DNA of 40,685 nucleotides from Ignavibacteria bacterium (GTDB lineage: Bacteria > Bacteroidota > Ignavibacteria > UBA10030 > F1-140-MAGs086), in NCBI GenBank assembly GCA_016873775.1, contig VGWC01000016.1, positions 1 to 40,685 of the forward strand. Direction: 5' to 3'. The notes beneath the pieces are model-generated. The model saw only the letters and a list, made by a program, of their open reading frames with translations, searched no databases and had not been told where the DNA came from. The number at the start of each line of letters is the position of its first letter. Position 1 is the stretch's first letter. Shown in pieces: positions 17,281-26,844 of the stretch. The translations under genes were made by a program, and so were the position numbers.

Positions 17281-17533
17281 AAAATATTCCTGTTATTATT
17301 TTTTGTGGGAAAAAGTAGGAAAATTTACGTAAAGAAAGAAAAGCGATTTTTTTTGTCAATATTTCTTCAAAAGAATTGCAAATCGAATATCCCTTTCGTA
17401 TTTTTCACCCACTTTAAAAAACGATACGAAAGAAAATCGAACAATAACTCTGCAATACAAGTCAAAGATTTTTCAAGAATCATTTGCAATTCCTTCTTCA
17501 TCAGGAAAAATCATCACGGGAGATATTCGTTGG

Positions 17534-18298
17534 ATGGATGATGGAACAAAAAAACCGCTCGTTATTATTTGTCACGGTTTTATGGCGTTCAAAGATTGGG
17601 GAATGTTCCCATTTGTTGGAAAAGAATTTGCGCACCACGGGTTTGTTTCAGTTGTTTTCAATTTCTCTCATAACGGAATTGCAGACAACAATAAAAAAAT
17701 TACTGATTACAACGCATTCGAACACAATTCAATTTCTAAAGAACTGGCGGATATTCGGAGCGTTACCGATGAACTGTACGACGGTTCGTTGAAAAAAAAT
17801 TTCTTTGACACGAAAACTATTGCGCTAGTCGCTCATTCGCGAGGCGGAGGAATTGCAATTGTTCACGCATCAAACGATTCGCGTGTATCAATGCTTGCGA
17901 CGTGGTCTTCCATTGCTCGTTTCGACAGATGGAACACAAATCAAAAAATTCGTTGGCAGAAAGATGGATTTCTTCCGGCAAGCAATCGGATACAATCACA
18001 TCCGTTGAAACTAGGAATTGATTTTTTGAACGATATGGAATACAACGCAGAAAAATTTTGTATTACGACATCCGCATCACGGTTAACTATTCCTTGGCTG
18101 ATCGTGCAAGGGACTGAAGATGTTATTACGCCGCTCAATGAAGCGCATGAACTTCTTGAACATTCGAATAAGACACAAACGGAGTTTTTACTTTTACATC
18201 ACGTCGGTCATCTTTACAACGCATTCAACGAACACGATAGAACAACTGTTCGACACGTTGTAGATGTAACTGCACATTTTTTTCAATCAAAACTATAA
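17534..18298 (+). CDS. Alpha/beta hydrolase
   Basis: A serine hydrolase of the alpha/beta fold. Visible elements are the oxyanion strand PLVIICHGFMAFKDWG, the nucleophile elbow VAHSRGGG (Ser102 from the ATG), a late acid in VQGTEDVITPLNEA and the catalytic His in LLHHVGHLYNAF. The ATG at 17534 is probably too late: the frame stays open upstream and encodes KSKIFQESFAIPSSSGKI then ITGDIRW, which matches the N-terminal beta-strands normally seen in this family. A non-ATG start such as CTG at 17450 is possible. The stop lies 4 bp before bioY, so the two form one operon. A role in biotin supply (BioH-like esterase) is tempting, but the sequence style is closer to dienelactone-hydrolase-like esterases. 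Substrate unknown. Confidence 0.88.
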   Translation: MDDGTKKPLVIICHGFMAFKDWGMFPFVGKEFAHHGFVSVVFNFSHNGIADNNKKITDYNAFEHNSISKELADIRSVTDELYDGSLKKNFFDTKTIALVAHSRGGGIAIVHASNDSRVSMLATWSSIARFDRWNTNQKIRWQKDGFLPASNRIQSHPLKLGIDFLNDMEYNAEKFCITTSASRLTIPWLIVQGTEDVITPLNEAHELLEHSNKTQTEFLLLHHVGHLYNAFNEHDRTTVRHVVDVTAHFFQSKL

Positions 18299-18302
18299 CA
18301 GT

Positions 18303-18878
18303 ATGGAACATACTCATTCATCAACATTATCCATTGCAAAACACAATGCAACAACTCTCAACATTGTTTTTATTGTTGGATTTTCACTGCTTACTTCAAT
18401 CGGCGCTCAAATCGAAATCCCAACATTTCCGGTCCCCTTCACGTTGCAAACATTTTTTGTTCTTCTTTCTGGCGCAGTTCTCGGAAAACGCAACGGTGCT
18501 TTGAGTCAACTTCTGTATATCTCTCTTGGCATCGCAGGAGTTCCGGTTTTTTCGGGAGCAGGATTTGGAATCGCAAAAATACTTGGACCCACGGGAGGAT
18601 ATTTACTGGCGTTTCCATTCATTGCTTTTCTCGTTGGCTATGCAATGGAGCGCGCGCAAAATTTTTGGTGGATTTTTGCTTCAATGTTCACAAGTATGCT
18701 TGTGCTTTTTTTCATCGGAACATTTCATCTTTACACATTTTATCTTCACCGTTTTTCAGAATCGGTTGAAAAAGGATTTCTGTTGTTTTCCGTTTGGGAT
18801 ATGGTTAAACTTTTTGCCGCTTCTTCTATTGCGCATCAACTTGTACGGCGGAAAAAAACTTCACAGCAAACATTGTGA
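18303..18878 (+). CDS. bioY: Biotin transporter BioY
   Basis: Membrane S-component for biotin uptake (ECF-type transport, or alone). The 191-aa length and six hydrophobic helices fit the family, as do the signatures IPTFPVPFTLQTFFVLLSGA, LGKRNGALSQLLYISLGIAG, VPVFSGAGFGI and LGPTGGYLLAFPFIAFLVGY. No AT ATPase or T-component gene is adjacent, so energising subunits would be shared or absent. The gene starts 4 bp after the hydrolase stop and is followed by a strong terminator (18887-18943), which closes the two-gene unit. I saw no BirA-type operator, though the region upstream of the hydrolase was only read by eye. Confidence 0.95.
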   Translation: MEHTHSSTLSIAKHNATTLNIVFIVGFSLLTSIGAQIEIPTFPVPFTLQTFFVLLSGAVLGKRNGALSQLLYISLGIAGVPVFSGAGFGIAKILGPTGGYLLAFPFIAFLVGYAMERAQNFWWIFASMFTSMLVLFFIGTFHLYTFYLHRFSESVEKGFLLFSVWDMVKLFAASSIAHQLVRRKKTSQQTL

Positions 18879-18886
18879 AATACATA

Positions 18887-18943
18887 ACGACTGTGTGAAC
18901 AGTATACGTGGATTCACGTACTATTCGCACAGTTGTTTTTTTT
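18887..18943 (+). terminator. Strong intrinsic terminator after bioY
   Basis: A long stem: left arm 18887-18910 (ACGACTGTGTGAACAG then TATACGTG), right arm 18915-18936 (CACGTACTATTCGCACAG then TTGT), only a few mismatches and a 4-nt loop GATT. It is followed directly by a run of eight T (18936-18943). Confidence 0.88.
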
Positions 18944-18972
18944 CGAGGCAAGAATAATCACTATTGAGGAAT

Positions 18973-21900
18973 ATGTCTTCTCCTCTCGAAAACGATTCCG
19001 CTCTTTCGTTCCCGAATCTTACGGTTATTTCCGCATCTGCGGGTTCCGGAAAAACGCACACACTCACGCTTCGCTATGTGCAGTTTCTCCTTTCAAAAAA
19101 AATTTCTCAATCGCATCCTCGCAATATTCTCGCCATTACGTTCACCAATAATGCGGCAAACGAAATGAAACGGAGAATACTCGAATGTTTGAAACGCATC
19201 TGTCTTGGCGAAAAAAAAATTGTTCACGACGTACAAGCAATTGTTTCTCTCACGAAAGAAGAATTGCTCCGTCGCGCAGAACAACAACTCGAATATATTC
19301 TCGAACATTATTCCGAGTTTCAAATCAAAACGATTGATAGTTTTATTCTTTCCGTTTTCAAATCGTCATCTCTCGAATTGGGTTTTCATCCCCACACGGA
19401 AATCATTCTTCATTCGAGAGAATTTTTTACGCAAGCGTTTCAGGAATTTTCCCGCAATACGCAGTTGCATCAACAACACGTACCGCTAATTCAGCAGTTG
19501 GTTGCATTGATGGAACACACGAATCGCGGCGGAACATATTTGTGGAATCCATTTCAAAAGTTCCTGAATGAAACAATTACCATATTTACTGAACTTCGCT
19601 CGCTCGTTAAACCGCTGGATACGGAGGATTATTCGCGCACGCTTCTAATGCTCGAAACTGAACTTGCAGAACAAGCAAATGCTGTGCTGAAACTTCTCGC
19701 GGCATCGGGATTGCCGCCGTACAAACTTTTTCAGAATGATTTGCACGACGCGTGTGAAAAAAAAATACCTTCGGTGCTTAAAAAAGAAATCAAATACAAA
19801 TTTTACAATACCCCGAAAACTCAACAACACATCGCCGCTGAACAAACCTACGGAACAAAAATTACTGACGCAGCGCAACAGTTTTATGTAGTATTATCCC
19901 GCTATGCGCTCACGTTTTCGCGCATTCATTTTTTCCCGTACGTGAAATTTTTATCACTTCTCGAAGAACCAATTGCCACCATTGCAAAACGCGAATCGGT
20001 CATTACGATAGATGAAGTCAATAGGATGATGAAGAACTATATCACGAACAACACAATTCCGGAATTTTACGAAAAACTGGGCGACGATATTGCTCATTTT
20101 CTCATTGATGAATTTCAAGACACATCACCTATTCAGTGGTGCATATTACGACCGTTGCTCGAAGAATCGCTTGCAAAACACGGTTCGTTGTTTGTCGTCG
20201 GCGATTTGAAACAATCCATTTACGGTTTTCGCGGCGCCGATTGGAGAATTATGAAACGTTTGATGAGCGGAAGCGAGTTTTATTCCGTTCCGCCAATAGT
20301 GAAACAACTGGAAACGAATTATCGGAGTTATGAACATATTGTTCAGTTCAACGACGAATTCTTCACGGAAAAACTTGCGACGGCAAACGACTATGCAGAA
20401 GCGGCGGCACGTACCGGCTTATCGGATTTTGTTCAACACGCAAAGGAAGGAACTGAAAAGAAAGGCGTTGTTGCTGTTCATTGCATTCAGCAAAACGATG
20501 AAGAGAAAAATGTTCAGCAAGAGCTTATCAACATCATTCGCGATTGCGAGTCACGACATTATACGTGGAGTGATATAGCAATTCTTACGTACAGCAACCA
20601 AGATGTTGTTGCTATAAGTTCGTGGCTAAATGAAGCGCAGATAGAATTCATTTCCCATAGCAATCTTGATGTTCGAAAACGAAAAACCATTGCTGAAATT
20701 CTTTCGCTGTTGAAGTTTCTTGATTCGCCGATGGATAATCATTCGTTTGCAACGTTGATATCGGGCAATATGTTTTTGAAAGCGTGCGAACGTGCATCAA
20801 TTTCTTGCACAAAAACCGAACTCTGTAATTTTTTATTTGAATCGCGCAACACAACGTTCTCGGCAACAACCATTCCTTTATATAAATCATTTCAAAAGAA
20901 ATTTCCGGATGCGTGGATGCAATTCCTTGAACCATTGTTCACCGCTGTTGGATATTTACCGCTGTACGATTGTATTTCGTACGTGTATCAGCATTTCAAT
21001 GTCTTTCAACATTTTCCCGAAGAAGAAGCGGCATTGTTGAAATTTCTCGAAGTTGTTTGCGTTTCGGAAAAAAACGGAATCAATACACTTCATACATATT
21101 TGGAATTTACAGAAATGAACGACGAATCGGAACAGTGGAACATCCGTCTTTCATCATCAGCAAACGCTGTATCCGTGATGACAATTCATAAAGCGAAAGG
21201 ATTAGGATTTCCCGTTGTCATCGGCGTGCTTCCGGAAAAAAACGCAACTCCAAAAAATCTGATTATTGATGACAGCGAAGAACGTGCGCGCATTCTGAAT
21301 ATCAGGGAAGAACTCTGCAAGAAAAATGAAACGCTCGCAACTATTAAGCGCGAAAAAGAATTACTGACACAAACGGATGCGTTGAACAAATTATACGTTG
21401 CGTTCACTCGTGCAGAAGAAGAACTCTACATCCTCGCGCATTTCAAAGATGAAGCAAACAGAAAAAGCCCAACAGCATTGCTTACTCCTTCAGTCATCAA
21501 ACCGAGCGAACGTTCCCCTCGACAAAACGCGCAAGAGAAATTCAATATGGTAAAACTAGTCCATCATCAGCGTTTCTCGGAAAATCTTGTTCCCGTTGCT
21601 CCGCGTGCCTCTCGAGTAGAAACGTTGCGCGGCGAATATATTCATCACATACTTTCGAACATCCAATTCATTGATGATTCTTGGGAAACAACGCTTGCCA
21701 ACATTATTCACAATGAAATGGAAATGCTTCAGACGCCTGTTTCTTCCGAAGAAATTTTATCGGCACTCAAACAATTTTTCTCGATGGAAGAAATTCTGTT
21801 TTTTTTCAAAAATATTTCCCAACGGAAAATTTTGAATGAACAGGAAATCGTGGATAGAAACGGCGTTCTTCATCGTTGCGACAGAATCATTATTGATGAA

Positions 21901-22068
21901 ACCATCGTTACCGTTATGGATTTCAAAACCGGAGGAAACGAGCGCGAAGCATCGTACCGAAAACAAGTACAAGAATATCGGAACGTCGTTAGCGAAGTAT
22001 ATGCGCCAAAGAACATTCGCGGTGTCATCGCGTATGTGGATTTACAGAAAGTGATAACGATAGAATGA
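18973..22068 (+). CDS. addA: AddA/RecB-like UvrD-family helicase-nuclease
   Basis: Helicase-nuclease subunit for processing double-strand DNA ends before RecA loading. A Superfamily 1 helicase core runs from the Walker A ASAGSGKT (residues 21-28) through ITFTNNAANEMKRRI, the Walker B/DExx box LIDEFQDTSPIQW (~377) and GDLKQSIYGFRGADWR, to motif V/VI (VMTIHKAKGLGFPVV, LYVAFTRAEEELYIL). The last ~130 residues carry a RecB-type nuclease domain: RCDRIIIDE, DFKTGG (Asp983) and QVQEY. Length ~1,031 aa, slightly short for AddA. I prefer ATG 18973 over TTG 18964, which adds three residues. Its stop overlaps the start of the addB-like gene (ATGA, 22065-22068), showing one complex with coupled translation. 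Confidence 0.93.
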   Translation: MSSPLENDSALSFPNLTVISASAGSGKTHTLTLRYVQFLLSKKISQSHPRNILAITFTNNAANEMKRRILECLKRICLGEKKIVHDVQAIVSLTKEELLRRAEQQLEYILEHYSEFQIKTIDSFILSVFKSSSLELGFHPHTEIILHSREFFTQAFQEFSRNTQLHQQHVPLIQQLVALMEHTNRGGTYLWNPFQKFLNETITIFTELRSLVKPLDTEDYSRTLLMLETELAEQANAVLKLLAASGLPPYKLFQNDLHDACEKKIPSVLKKEIKYKFYNTPKTQQHIAAEQTYGTKITDAAQQFYVVLSRYALTFSRIHFFPYVKFLSLLEEPIATIAKRESVITIDEVNRMMKNYITNNTIPEFYEKLGDDIAHFLIDEFQDTSPIQWCILRPLLEESLAKHGSLFVVGDLKQSIYGFRGADWRIMKRLMSGSEFYSVPPIVKQLETNYRSYEHIVQFNDEFFTEKLATANDYAEAAARTGLSDFVQHAKEGTEKKGVVAVHCIQQNDEEKNVQQELINIIRDCESRHYTWSDIAILTYSNQDVVAISSWLNEAQIEFISHSNLDVRKRKTIAEILSLLKFLDSPMDNHSFATLISGNMFLKACERASISCTKTELCNFLFESRNTTFSATTIPLYKSFQKKFPDAWMQFLEPLFTAVGYLPLYDCISYVYQHFNVFQHFPEEEAALLKFLEVVCVSEKNGINTLHTYLEFTEMNDESEQWNIRLSSSANAVSVMTIHKAKGLGFPVVIGVLPEKNATPKNLIIDDSEERARILNIREELCKKNETLATIKREKELLTQTDALNKLYVAFTRAEEELYILAHFKDEANRKSPTALLTPSVIKPSERSPRQNAQEKFNMVKLVHHQRFSENLVPVAPRASRVETLRGEYIHHILSNIQFIDDSWETTLANIIHNEMEMLQTPVSSEEILSALKQFFSMEEILFFFKNISQRKILNEQEIVDRNGVLHRCDRIIIDETIVTVMDFKTGGNEREASYRKQVQEYRNVVSEVYAPKNIRGVIAYVDLQKVITIE

Positions 22069-24875
22069 GCGCAAGTTTTCTTTTCCCTGCGTCGCACAAT
22101 CTTATCGAAGAAGTCGCTTCGCGATTGATGTTCACCAAAGCCGATTATTCGAGCAATCTTGTGGTCTTTCCTGGAAAACGTCCTGCGTTTTTTTTAAGAA
22201 AGAACATATCGGAAAAACGAAAACAAAGTTTTATTCCGCCACGCATTGTTTCGATTGAAGAACTAATCGAAGACTTGACGAAACGCCTTTTTGCCGAACA
22301 GCAACAAACAATTTCGTCGTTGGATGCGGTAGCATTACTTTTCGAGATTCATAGCGCATTACACATTCGATTCGGCGGAGACCATTTTCTTTCTCTTGAT
22401 ACATTTCTTCCGTTAGGAATCAAATTGTTTGGCGAGTTGGAAGAATTGCAACTTGCCAATTGTTCATACGAACAAGCGCGCGCAACTCTCGCTGGAATTA
22501 CATACGGAAATGTTCACATCATTGCTGACGTGTACGAAAAATTTTACACTGCGTTGGAACAGCAACATCGTGTTACGCGGGCGATGAAATATCGTCGTGT
22601 CGCAAACAATTTTTCTCCGTCGGCGTTATCGGAATTTCAACAAGTTGTGTTCGCGGGATTTTTTTCGTTCACGCAAACGGAAATACATCTCTTGCAACAA
22701 TTTTCGAAACTTCACCACGTTACGTTTCTTTTTCAACAAGGAAGCGGCATTCAGCGTTTTCTCGCGCGGCTTGAAATTCCAACGGAAAAAATTGCCGAAG
22801 AAGAACGAACGCCAACAACATTTTTCTATCGTTCTCCTGATTCGCACGGACAAGTATTTGCTTGCAATGAACAATTGAACGAGTGTCTGCGCAGGGATAA
22901 CAATCTTGACGAAGAAACAGTTATCGTCCTTCCTTCTTCAGATTCGTTATTTCCGTTGCTTCATCATTCTCTTTCGTCGTTGCCGAATGTTGAATACAAT
23001 ATTTCCGCCGGGTACGCAATAACGCGTTCGCCGGTGTTTTCTTTCTATAACGCTTTATTGGAATTACTGGCAACAAAAAATGAACATACTTTTTCAGCAT
23101 CGCAGTATATCGCTTTTATTCTTCATCCGTATATCAAAAATATTCTTTTTCATCAACGTGCGGACATAACACGTATGATGGTTCATTCGATAGAAAAATA
23201 TTTTGCCGCATCGAAAGCGAATGCAGTATTTTCGCTGGAAGAATTGGAAAACCATCTCCCTTCGCTTATCGCAGATACGGAAGAATATTCTTCAAACGAA
23301 CTTCAATCGCATCTTCGGGAAATTCATCGCCGCACGATTCATCAAATGCAATCGTATGAAACCATCGGTGATTTTGCAAACAACAGCATCTCCGTTCTCC
23401 AATACATTGAAGAAAACAGTACGGCAAAACGTCATTTGTATTTTTATCCGTTTGTGGAAAAAATAGTTGATGCGCTTGATACGCTAACCCATTCGCTCAT
23501 TGCGAAACAGAAATTTTCAACCGCTCGTTCGTATGCGCAATTGATGCGCGCGTATTTGCAAACAATCGAAATTCATTTTTCGGGAACACCGTTGAAGGGA
23601 TTGCAAGTGTTGGGATTTTTGGAAACGCGTACGATACAATTTCGGCGCGTGTTTGTGTTGGATGCGAATGAATACATTTTGCCACCAAGTTCATCGGGAA
23701 CAGAATCATTTATTCCTCAACAGGCGAGAGAGAAACTCGGAATGGAATTCCATTCTGATAAAGAAAACCTCGCCGCATATTATTTCGACGTATTATTGAA
23801 AGGCGCAGAAGAAGCGCACATCTTTTTTACGGAAAACGAAAAACAAGAGCGTAGCAGATTTGTTGAGAAATTATTGTGGGAAAAACAACGTCGAGATAAA
23901 GTATATTCCGATGAACAGTACGTAAAAACAATTTCGTATCAACTTTCGCTAAAAAATTCCACCCCGGAAACTATTCCAAAAACCGCTTCTATCATTGATT
24001 TTCTCAAAAAATTTTCTTTTTCAGCAACGTCGCTTGATACATACTTGGAATGTGATTTGAAGTTTTATTACCGGTACGTTCTCGGTTTATCGGAAGGAGA
24101 ACAATTCAATGATGATATAGAAATGAGCGATGTAGGAAATATTGTTCATAAAGTTTTAGACGAATTTTTTAATCCATGGACGGAACAAACGTTGCAAGAA
24201 AAACACTTGAGCCCGGAAACACTTTCGGAAATTCTTTCCAAAACACTGCGAACAACATTGGGAGATGGGAACTTTATCCATATCGCGTTGCTTCGGTCGC
24301 AAATAGAAAAACAATTGCACCGATTTCTAGAACAGTACCAATTTCCGATGCTTCGTTCACAACCAATTGTGTTGAAACAGAGCGAACAACAACATTCTGT
24401 TCAGTATCAACAGTATCGTTTTTCCGCGCGCATTGATAGAATAGAACAACGCGACGAACAATGGTATATTCTCGATTACAAAACGAGCGGCGACGAAACA
24501 CGATACCGTATTCGCTTCGATAAACTCAAACCTGATGATGCTACAACGTGGAGAAACGCAATCGGTTCGTTGCAATTGCCGCTCTATGCATTCATCACTT
24601 CTCGTGCGTACAACATTCCGTTAGAAAAAATTTTTCCTGTCTATATTTTTCTTGGAATGAAGAATATAGATGAACGTATAGAAGTTCCGTTATTTGATAC
24701 CGCAGAACAGATAACTGAAAAATACGCGATGTTGCATCAAGTAATTTTCAAACTTCTGAACGAAATTACTGATGGAAAGACAGACTTCAAACCAACAGAA
24801 GATTTGGAAAAAAGTTGTCCGCGTTGTTCATTCCAAACCATTTGCGGAACACAATGGATGAAACGATGGGAATAA
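22065..24875 (+). CDS. addB: AddB-like PD-(D/E)XK nuclease with predicted Fe-S cluster
   Basis: Second subunit of the AddAB-type end-resection complex, 936 aa. The N-terminal two thirds resemble a degenerate helicase: FLFPASHNLIEEVASRL stands where AddB of Bacillus has a Walker A, so ATP binding is probably lost. From residue ~655 comes the nuclease domain (SATSLDTYLECDLKFYYRY, later RIDRIE and LDYKTSGDE, Asp804). Four cysteines match the AddB iron-sulfur staple: Cys663, then Cys918-X2-Cys921-X5-Cys927 (SCPRCSFQTICG). With nuclease motifs in both AddA and AddB, each subunit should cut one strand, as in known AddAB. Last gene of the addAB unit; a remnant of a sensor gene follows. Confidence 0.9.
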   Translation: MSASFLFPASHNLIEEVASRLMFTKADYSSNLVVFPGKRPAFFLRKNISEKRKQSFIPPRIVSIEELIEDLTKRLFAEQQQTISSLDAVALLFEIHSALHIRFGGDHFLSLDTFLPLGIKLFGELEELQLANCSYEQARATLAGITYGNVHIIADVYEKFYTALEQQHRVTRAMKYRRVANNFSPSALSEFQQVVFAGFFSFTQTEIHLLQQFSKLHHVTFLFQQGSGIQRFLARLEIPTEKIAEEERTPTTFFYRSPDSHGQVFACNEQLNECLRRDNNLDEETVIVLPSSDSLFPLLHHSLSSLPNVEYNISAGYAITRSPVFSFYNALLELLATKNEHTFSASQYIAFILHPYIKNILFHQRADITRMMVHSIEKYFAASKANAVFSLEELENHLPSLIADTEEYSSNELQSHLREIHRRTIHQMQSYETIGDFANNSISVLQYIEENSTAKRHLYFYPFVEKIVDALDTLTHSLIAKQKFSTARSYAQLMRAYLQTIEIHFSGTPLKGLQVLGFLETRTIQFRRVFVLDANEYILPPSSSGTESFIPQQAREKLGMEFHSDKENLAAYYFDVLLKGAEEAHIFFTENEKQERSRFVEKLLWEKQRRDKVYSDEQYVKTISYQLSLKNSTPETIPKTASIIDFLKKFSFSATSLDTYLECDLKFYYRYVLGLSEGEQFNDDIEMSDVGNIVHKVLDEFFNPWTEQTLQEKHLSPETLSEILSKTLRTTLGDGNFIHIALLRSQIEKQLHRFLEQYQFPMLRSQPIVLKQSEQQHSVQYQQYRFSARIDRIEQRDEQWYILDYKTSGDETRYRIRFDKLKPDDATTWRNAIGSLQLPLYAFITSRAYNIPLEKIFPVYIFLGMKNIDERIEVPLFDTAEQITEKYAMLHQVIFKLLNEITDGKTDFKPTEDLEKSCPRCSFQTICGTQWMKRWE

Positions 24876-24926
24876 TGAGCGCGCTTTTTTTCTCATTATC
24901 TTTGGTATGTTTGACTGAATTTTTTT

Positions 24927-25106
24927 ATGAAACAAGAGGCAACATTATTTTTCTTCCTACGATTTTTTCACGTCATCCTGTATTTCTTTGTTCTCTTGCT
25001 CGCAAGTAAACGGCATCTTGTCGCACAAGATAAACTGACATTTCAGCGTTCAACTATTGACAACGGACTTTCGCAAAACACTGTGCAAACATTGCGAATA
25101 AATTGA
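24927..25106 (+). pseudogene. N-terminal stub of a two-component beta-propeller sensor gene
   Basis: A 59-codon frame with a hydrophobic export segment (VILYFFVLLLASKRHLVA) followed by KLTFQRSTIDNGLSQNTVQT and an early stop. The motif FxxxxIDxGLSQNTV is the typical start of the ligand-binding beta-propeller of hybrid two-component sensors (Reg_prop type). No further blades or kinase follow within the ~80 bp before the next gene, so almost the entire gene has been lost. It is probably not functional. Confidence 0.65.
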
Positions 25107-25188
25107 ATCTGCACGGAAGTTTTATGTTCTTGAAATTTGCGCTGGGAAACAGAAAAAATTTGTAACGTATCGCACTGTTTTAAGACGA

Positions 25189-25866
25189 ATGAACTCAACA
25201 CAAATCCTTGCAATGCTTCACTCGCTCAGCAATCCTCGAGCGAAAGAAGCGTTATCGTATTTTAAAATCGAATCAAAAAATGTAATTGGAATTTCTGCTC
25301 CGATTCTGAAAACTCTTGCAAAAAAAATTGGAAAAAATCACAAACTCGCGCAAGAACTGTGGGCAACAAACGTGCTTGAAGCGCGGGCAATTGCTGTGCT
25401 TATTGAAGAACCGCACAAAGTTTCTGAGAAACAAACAGAATCGTGGCTGAAGGATTTCGATAGTTGGGCAATTGTGGATACGGCGTGTTGTTATCTTTTT
25501 CGTTTGCTACCCAATGCGTACGAAAAAGTGAGCGAATGGACTTCACGCGAAAAAGAATATGAAAAGCGTGCGGGATTTTCGTTAATGGCATATCTTGCCG
25601 TTCACGACAAGAAAGAAAGCGATGCGAAATTCGAACTATTTTTTCCGCATATCGTACGCGAGTCAACGGACGAAAGAAATTTTGTAAAGAAAGCAGTAAA
25701 TTGGGCGTTGCGGCAAATCGGAAAGCGAAATGTTCATTTAAATACCATTGCAATTCGCGTTGCGAAAGAAATTCACAAACGCGATTCTCGTTCAGCAAAA
25801 TGGATTGCAAGCGATGCATTACGTGAATTGCAAAGCGAGGCGATTCAGAAGAGGCTGAAAAAGTGA
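25189..25866 (+). CDS. AlkD-like DNA alkylation repair protein
   Basis: DNA glycosylase of the HEAT-like-repeat AlkC/AlkD superfamily, which excises N3- and N7-alkylated purines. Length (225 aa) is normal. Recognisable stretches are GISAPILKTLAKKIGKNHKL, FDSWAIVDTACC (the Asp of the VD pair corresponds to the catalytic Asp of AlkD), EYEKRAGFSLMAYLAVHDKK and FVKKAVNWALRQIGKRN with the conserved Trp and Arg. It is cytoplasmic. The gene is on the same strand as addAB, about 310 bp downstream, with only the sensor stub between them; it is convergent with the SDR gene. A shared repair function with addAB is possible, but co-transcription is not shown. Confidence 0.93.
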   Translation: MNSTQILAMLHSLSNPRAKEALSYFKIESKNVIGISAPILKTLAKKIGKNHKLAQELWATNVLEARAIAVLIEEPHKVSEKQTESWLKDFDSWAIVDTACCYLFRLLPNAYEKVSEWTSREKEYEKRAGFSLMAYLAVHDKKESDAKFELFFPHIVRESTDERNFVKKAVNWALRQIGKRNVHLNTIAIRVAKEIHKRDSRSAKWIASDALRELQSEAIQKRLKK

Positions 25867-25869
25867 ATC

Positions 25870-25905
25870 GTGCATCGTATTTTCGGTTCACGAATCACGA
25901 TGCAC
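25870..25905. terminator. Hairpin between convergent genes
   Basis: Inverted repeat GTGCATCGT (25870-25878) and ACGATGCAC (25897-25905), 9 bp, between the stops of the AlkD-like and SDR genes. It could stop transcription from both sides. Its loop and flanks (TTCACGAATCACG, GTGAATCGTG) belong to the same word family seen at 28935-28955 and, in coding form, at 37555-37587. Confidence 0.5.
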
Positions 25906-25911
25906 CAATAA

Positions 25912-26706
25912 CTACGTATTCAGAGTGCGAACAATTGCCGTTACCATTTTTCTCGGCGTAATACGAACAGCTTTGGCAAGAACTTTATTTTTCAATCCGG
26001 CAATAACAAGTGTTTTACCTTTCATCATCGCTTTGTAACCGAGTTGAGCAACTATTTCCGCATCCATCATTTTTTTGCGACCAAAACGCGAACGTTCCAT
26101 TTTTGCCCGCTTTTGAAATCCACTTGCCGTTGGTCCCGGACAAAGTGCAGTCAATGTTACTCCTGTTCTCCGTAACTCGCTCGAAATCGCTTCAGAGAAC
26201 GAAAGTACAAATGCTTTCGTTGCGTAATACGAAGCCATCATCGGTCCCGGTTGAAATGCCGCAGTGGAAGCAACATTCATAATTTTCCCACTTTTCCGTT
26301 TCACCATTTCTTTTAAAAATAATTTTGTCAAATGCATCAGTGCGACAACATTGACTTGAATCATTTTCAATTCATCTTCAAGTTCTGTTTCTGAAAAATT
26401 ACCGTACGTTCCAAAGCCAGCATTATTGACGAGAACGTCAACCGTAATATGTTCTTTTTGCAGTTGGTTAAAAATTTCAGAAGGAGCATTCGGATCCGAT
26501 AAATCTTTGACAATAGTATTGATCGGAACAACGTACTTCAGTTGCAATTCGCCTGCGGCTTCTTTCAATTTTTTCGACTCACGCGCCACCATAATCAGGC
26601 GATATCCATCATCTGCAAAAAGCCGACTTAATTCCAATCCTATTCCACTTGAAGCCCCTGTAATAAGAACGGTTTTATAATTATTCTCTTGAATAACTGT
26701 ACCCAT
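25912..26706 (-). CDS. Short-chain dehydrogenase/reductase
   Basis: NAD(P)H-dependent oxidoreductase of the classical SDR family, 264 aa. The cofactor-binding motif is TGASSGIG at 16-23, with Arg42 (MVARESKK) favouring NADPH. NNAG is at ~94-97 and the catalytic residues are Ser147 (NVAST) and Tyr160-X3-Lys164 (ASYYATK), followed by LCPGPTASGF. This subfamily (DltE/YqjQ-like) acts on unknown hydrophobic substrates. No signal peptide. It is transcribed alone, leftward, with ~490 bp upstream that contains a signal-peptide stub and a palindromic repeat. Confidence 0.93.
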   Translation of the reverse strand: MGTVIQENNYKTVLITGASSGIGLELSRLFADDGYRLIMVARESKKLKEAAGELQLKYVVPINTIVKDLSDPNAPSEIFNQLQKEHITVDVLVNNAGFGTYGNFSETELEDELKMIQVNVVALMHLTKLFLKEMVKRKSGKIMNVASTAAFQPGPMMASYYATKAFVLSFSEAISSELRRTGVTLTALCPGPTASGFQKRAKMERSRFGRKKMMDAEIVAQLGYKAMMKGKTLVIAGLKNKVLAKAVRITPRKMVTAIVRTLNT

Positions 26707-26844
26707 AAAAATTTTCCCAAAAAGTTATTGTTACAAAAATAAATGCGGTGCAAAGATAATCATCTAAATGAATTTTACAAATGGGAAAAAATAAAATCCA
26801 GAAAAATTTTTTTACGTCATGCTTTGAAAGAAAATTACAATGTG

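Noticed and set aside
18973-25866. AddA/AddB/AlkD cluster as a new defence island
   Set aside because: All three are ordinary housekeeping repair families; no restriction, toxin or signalling gene accompanies them.
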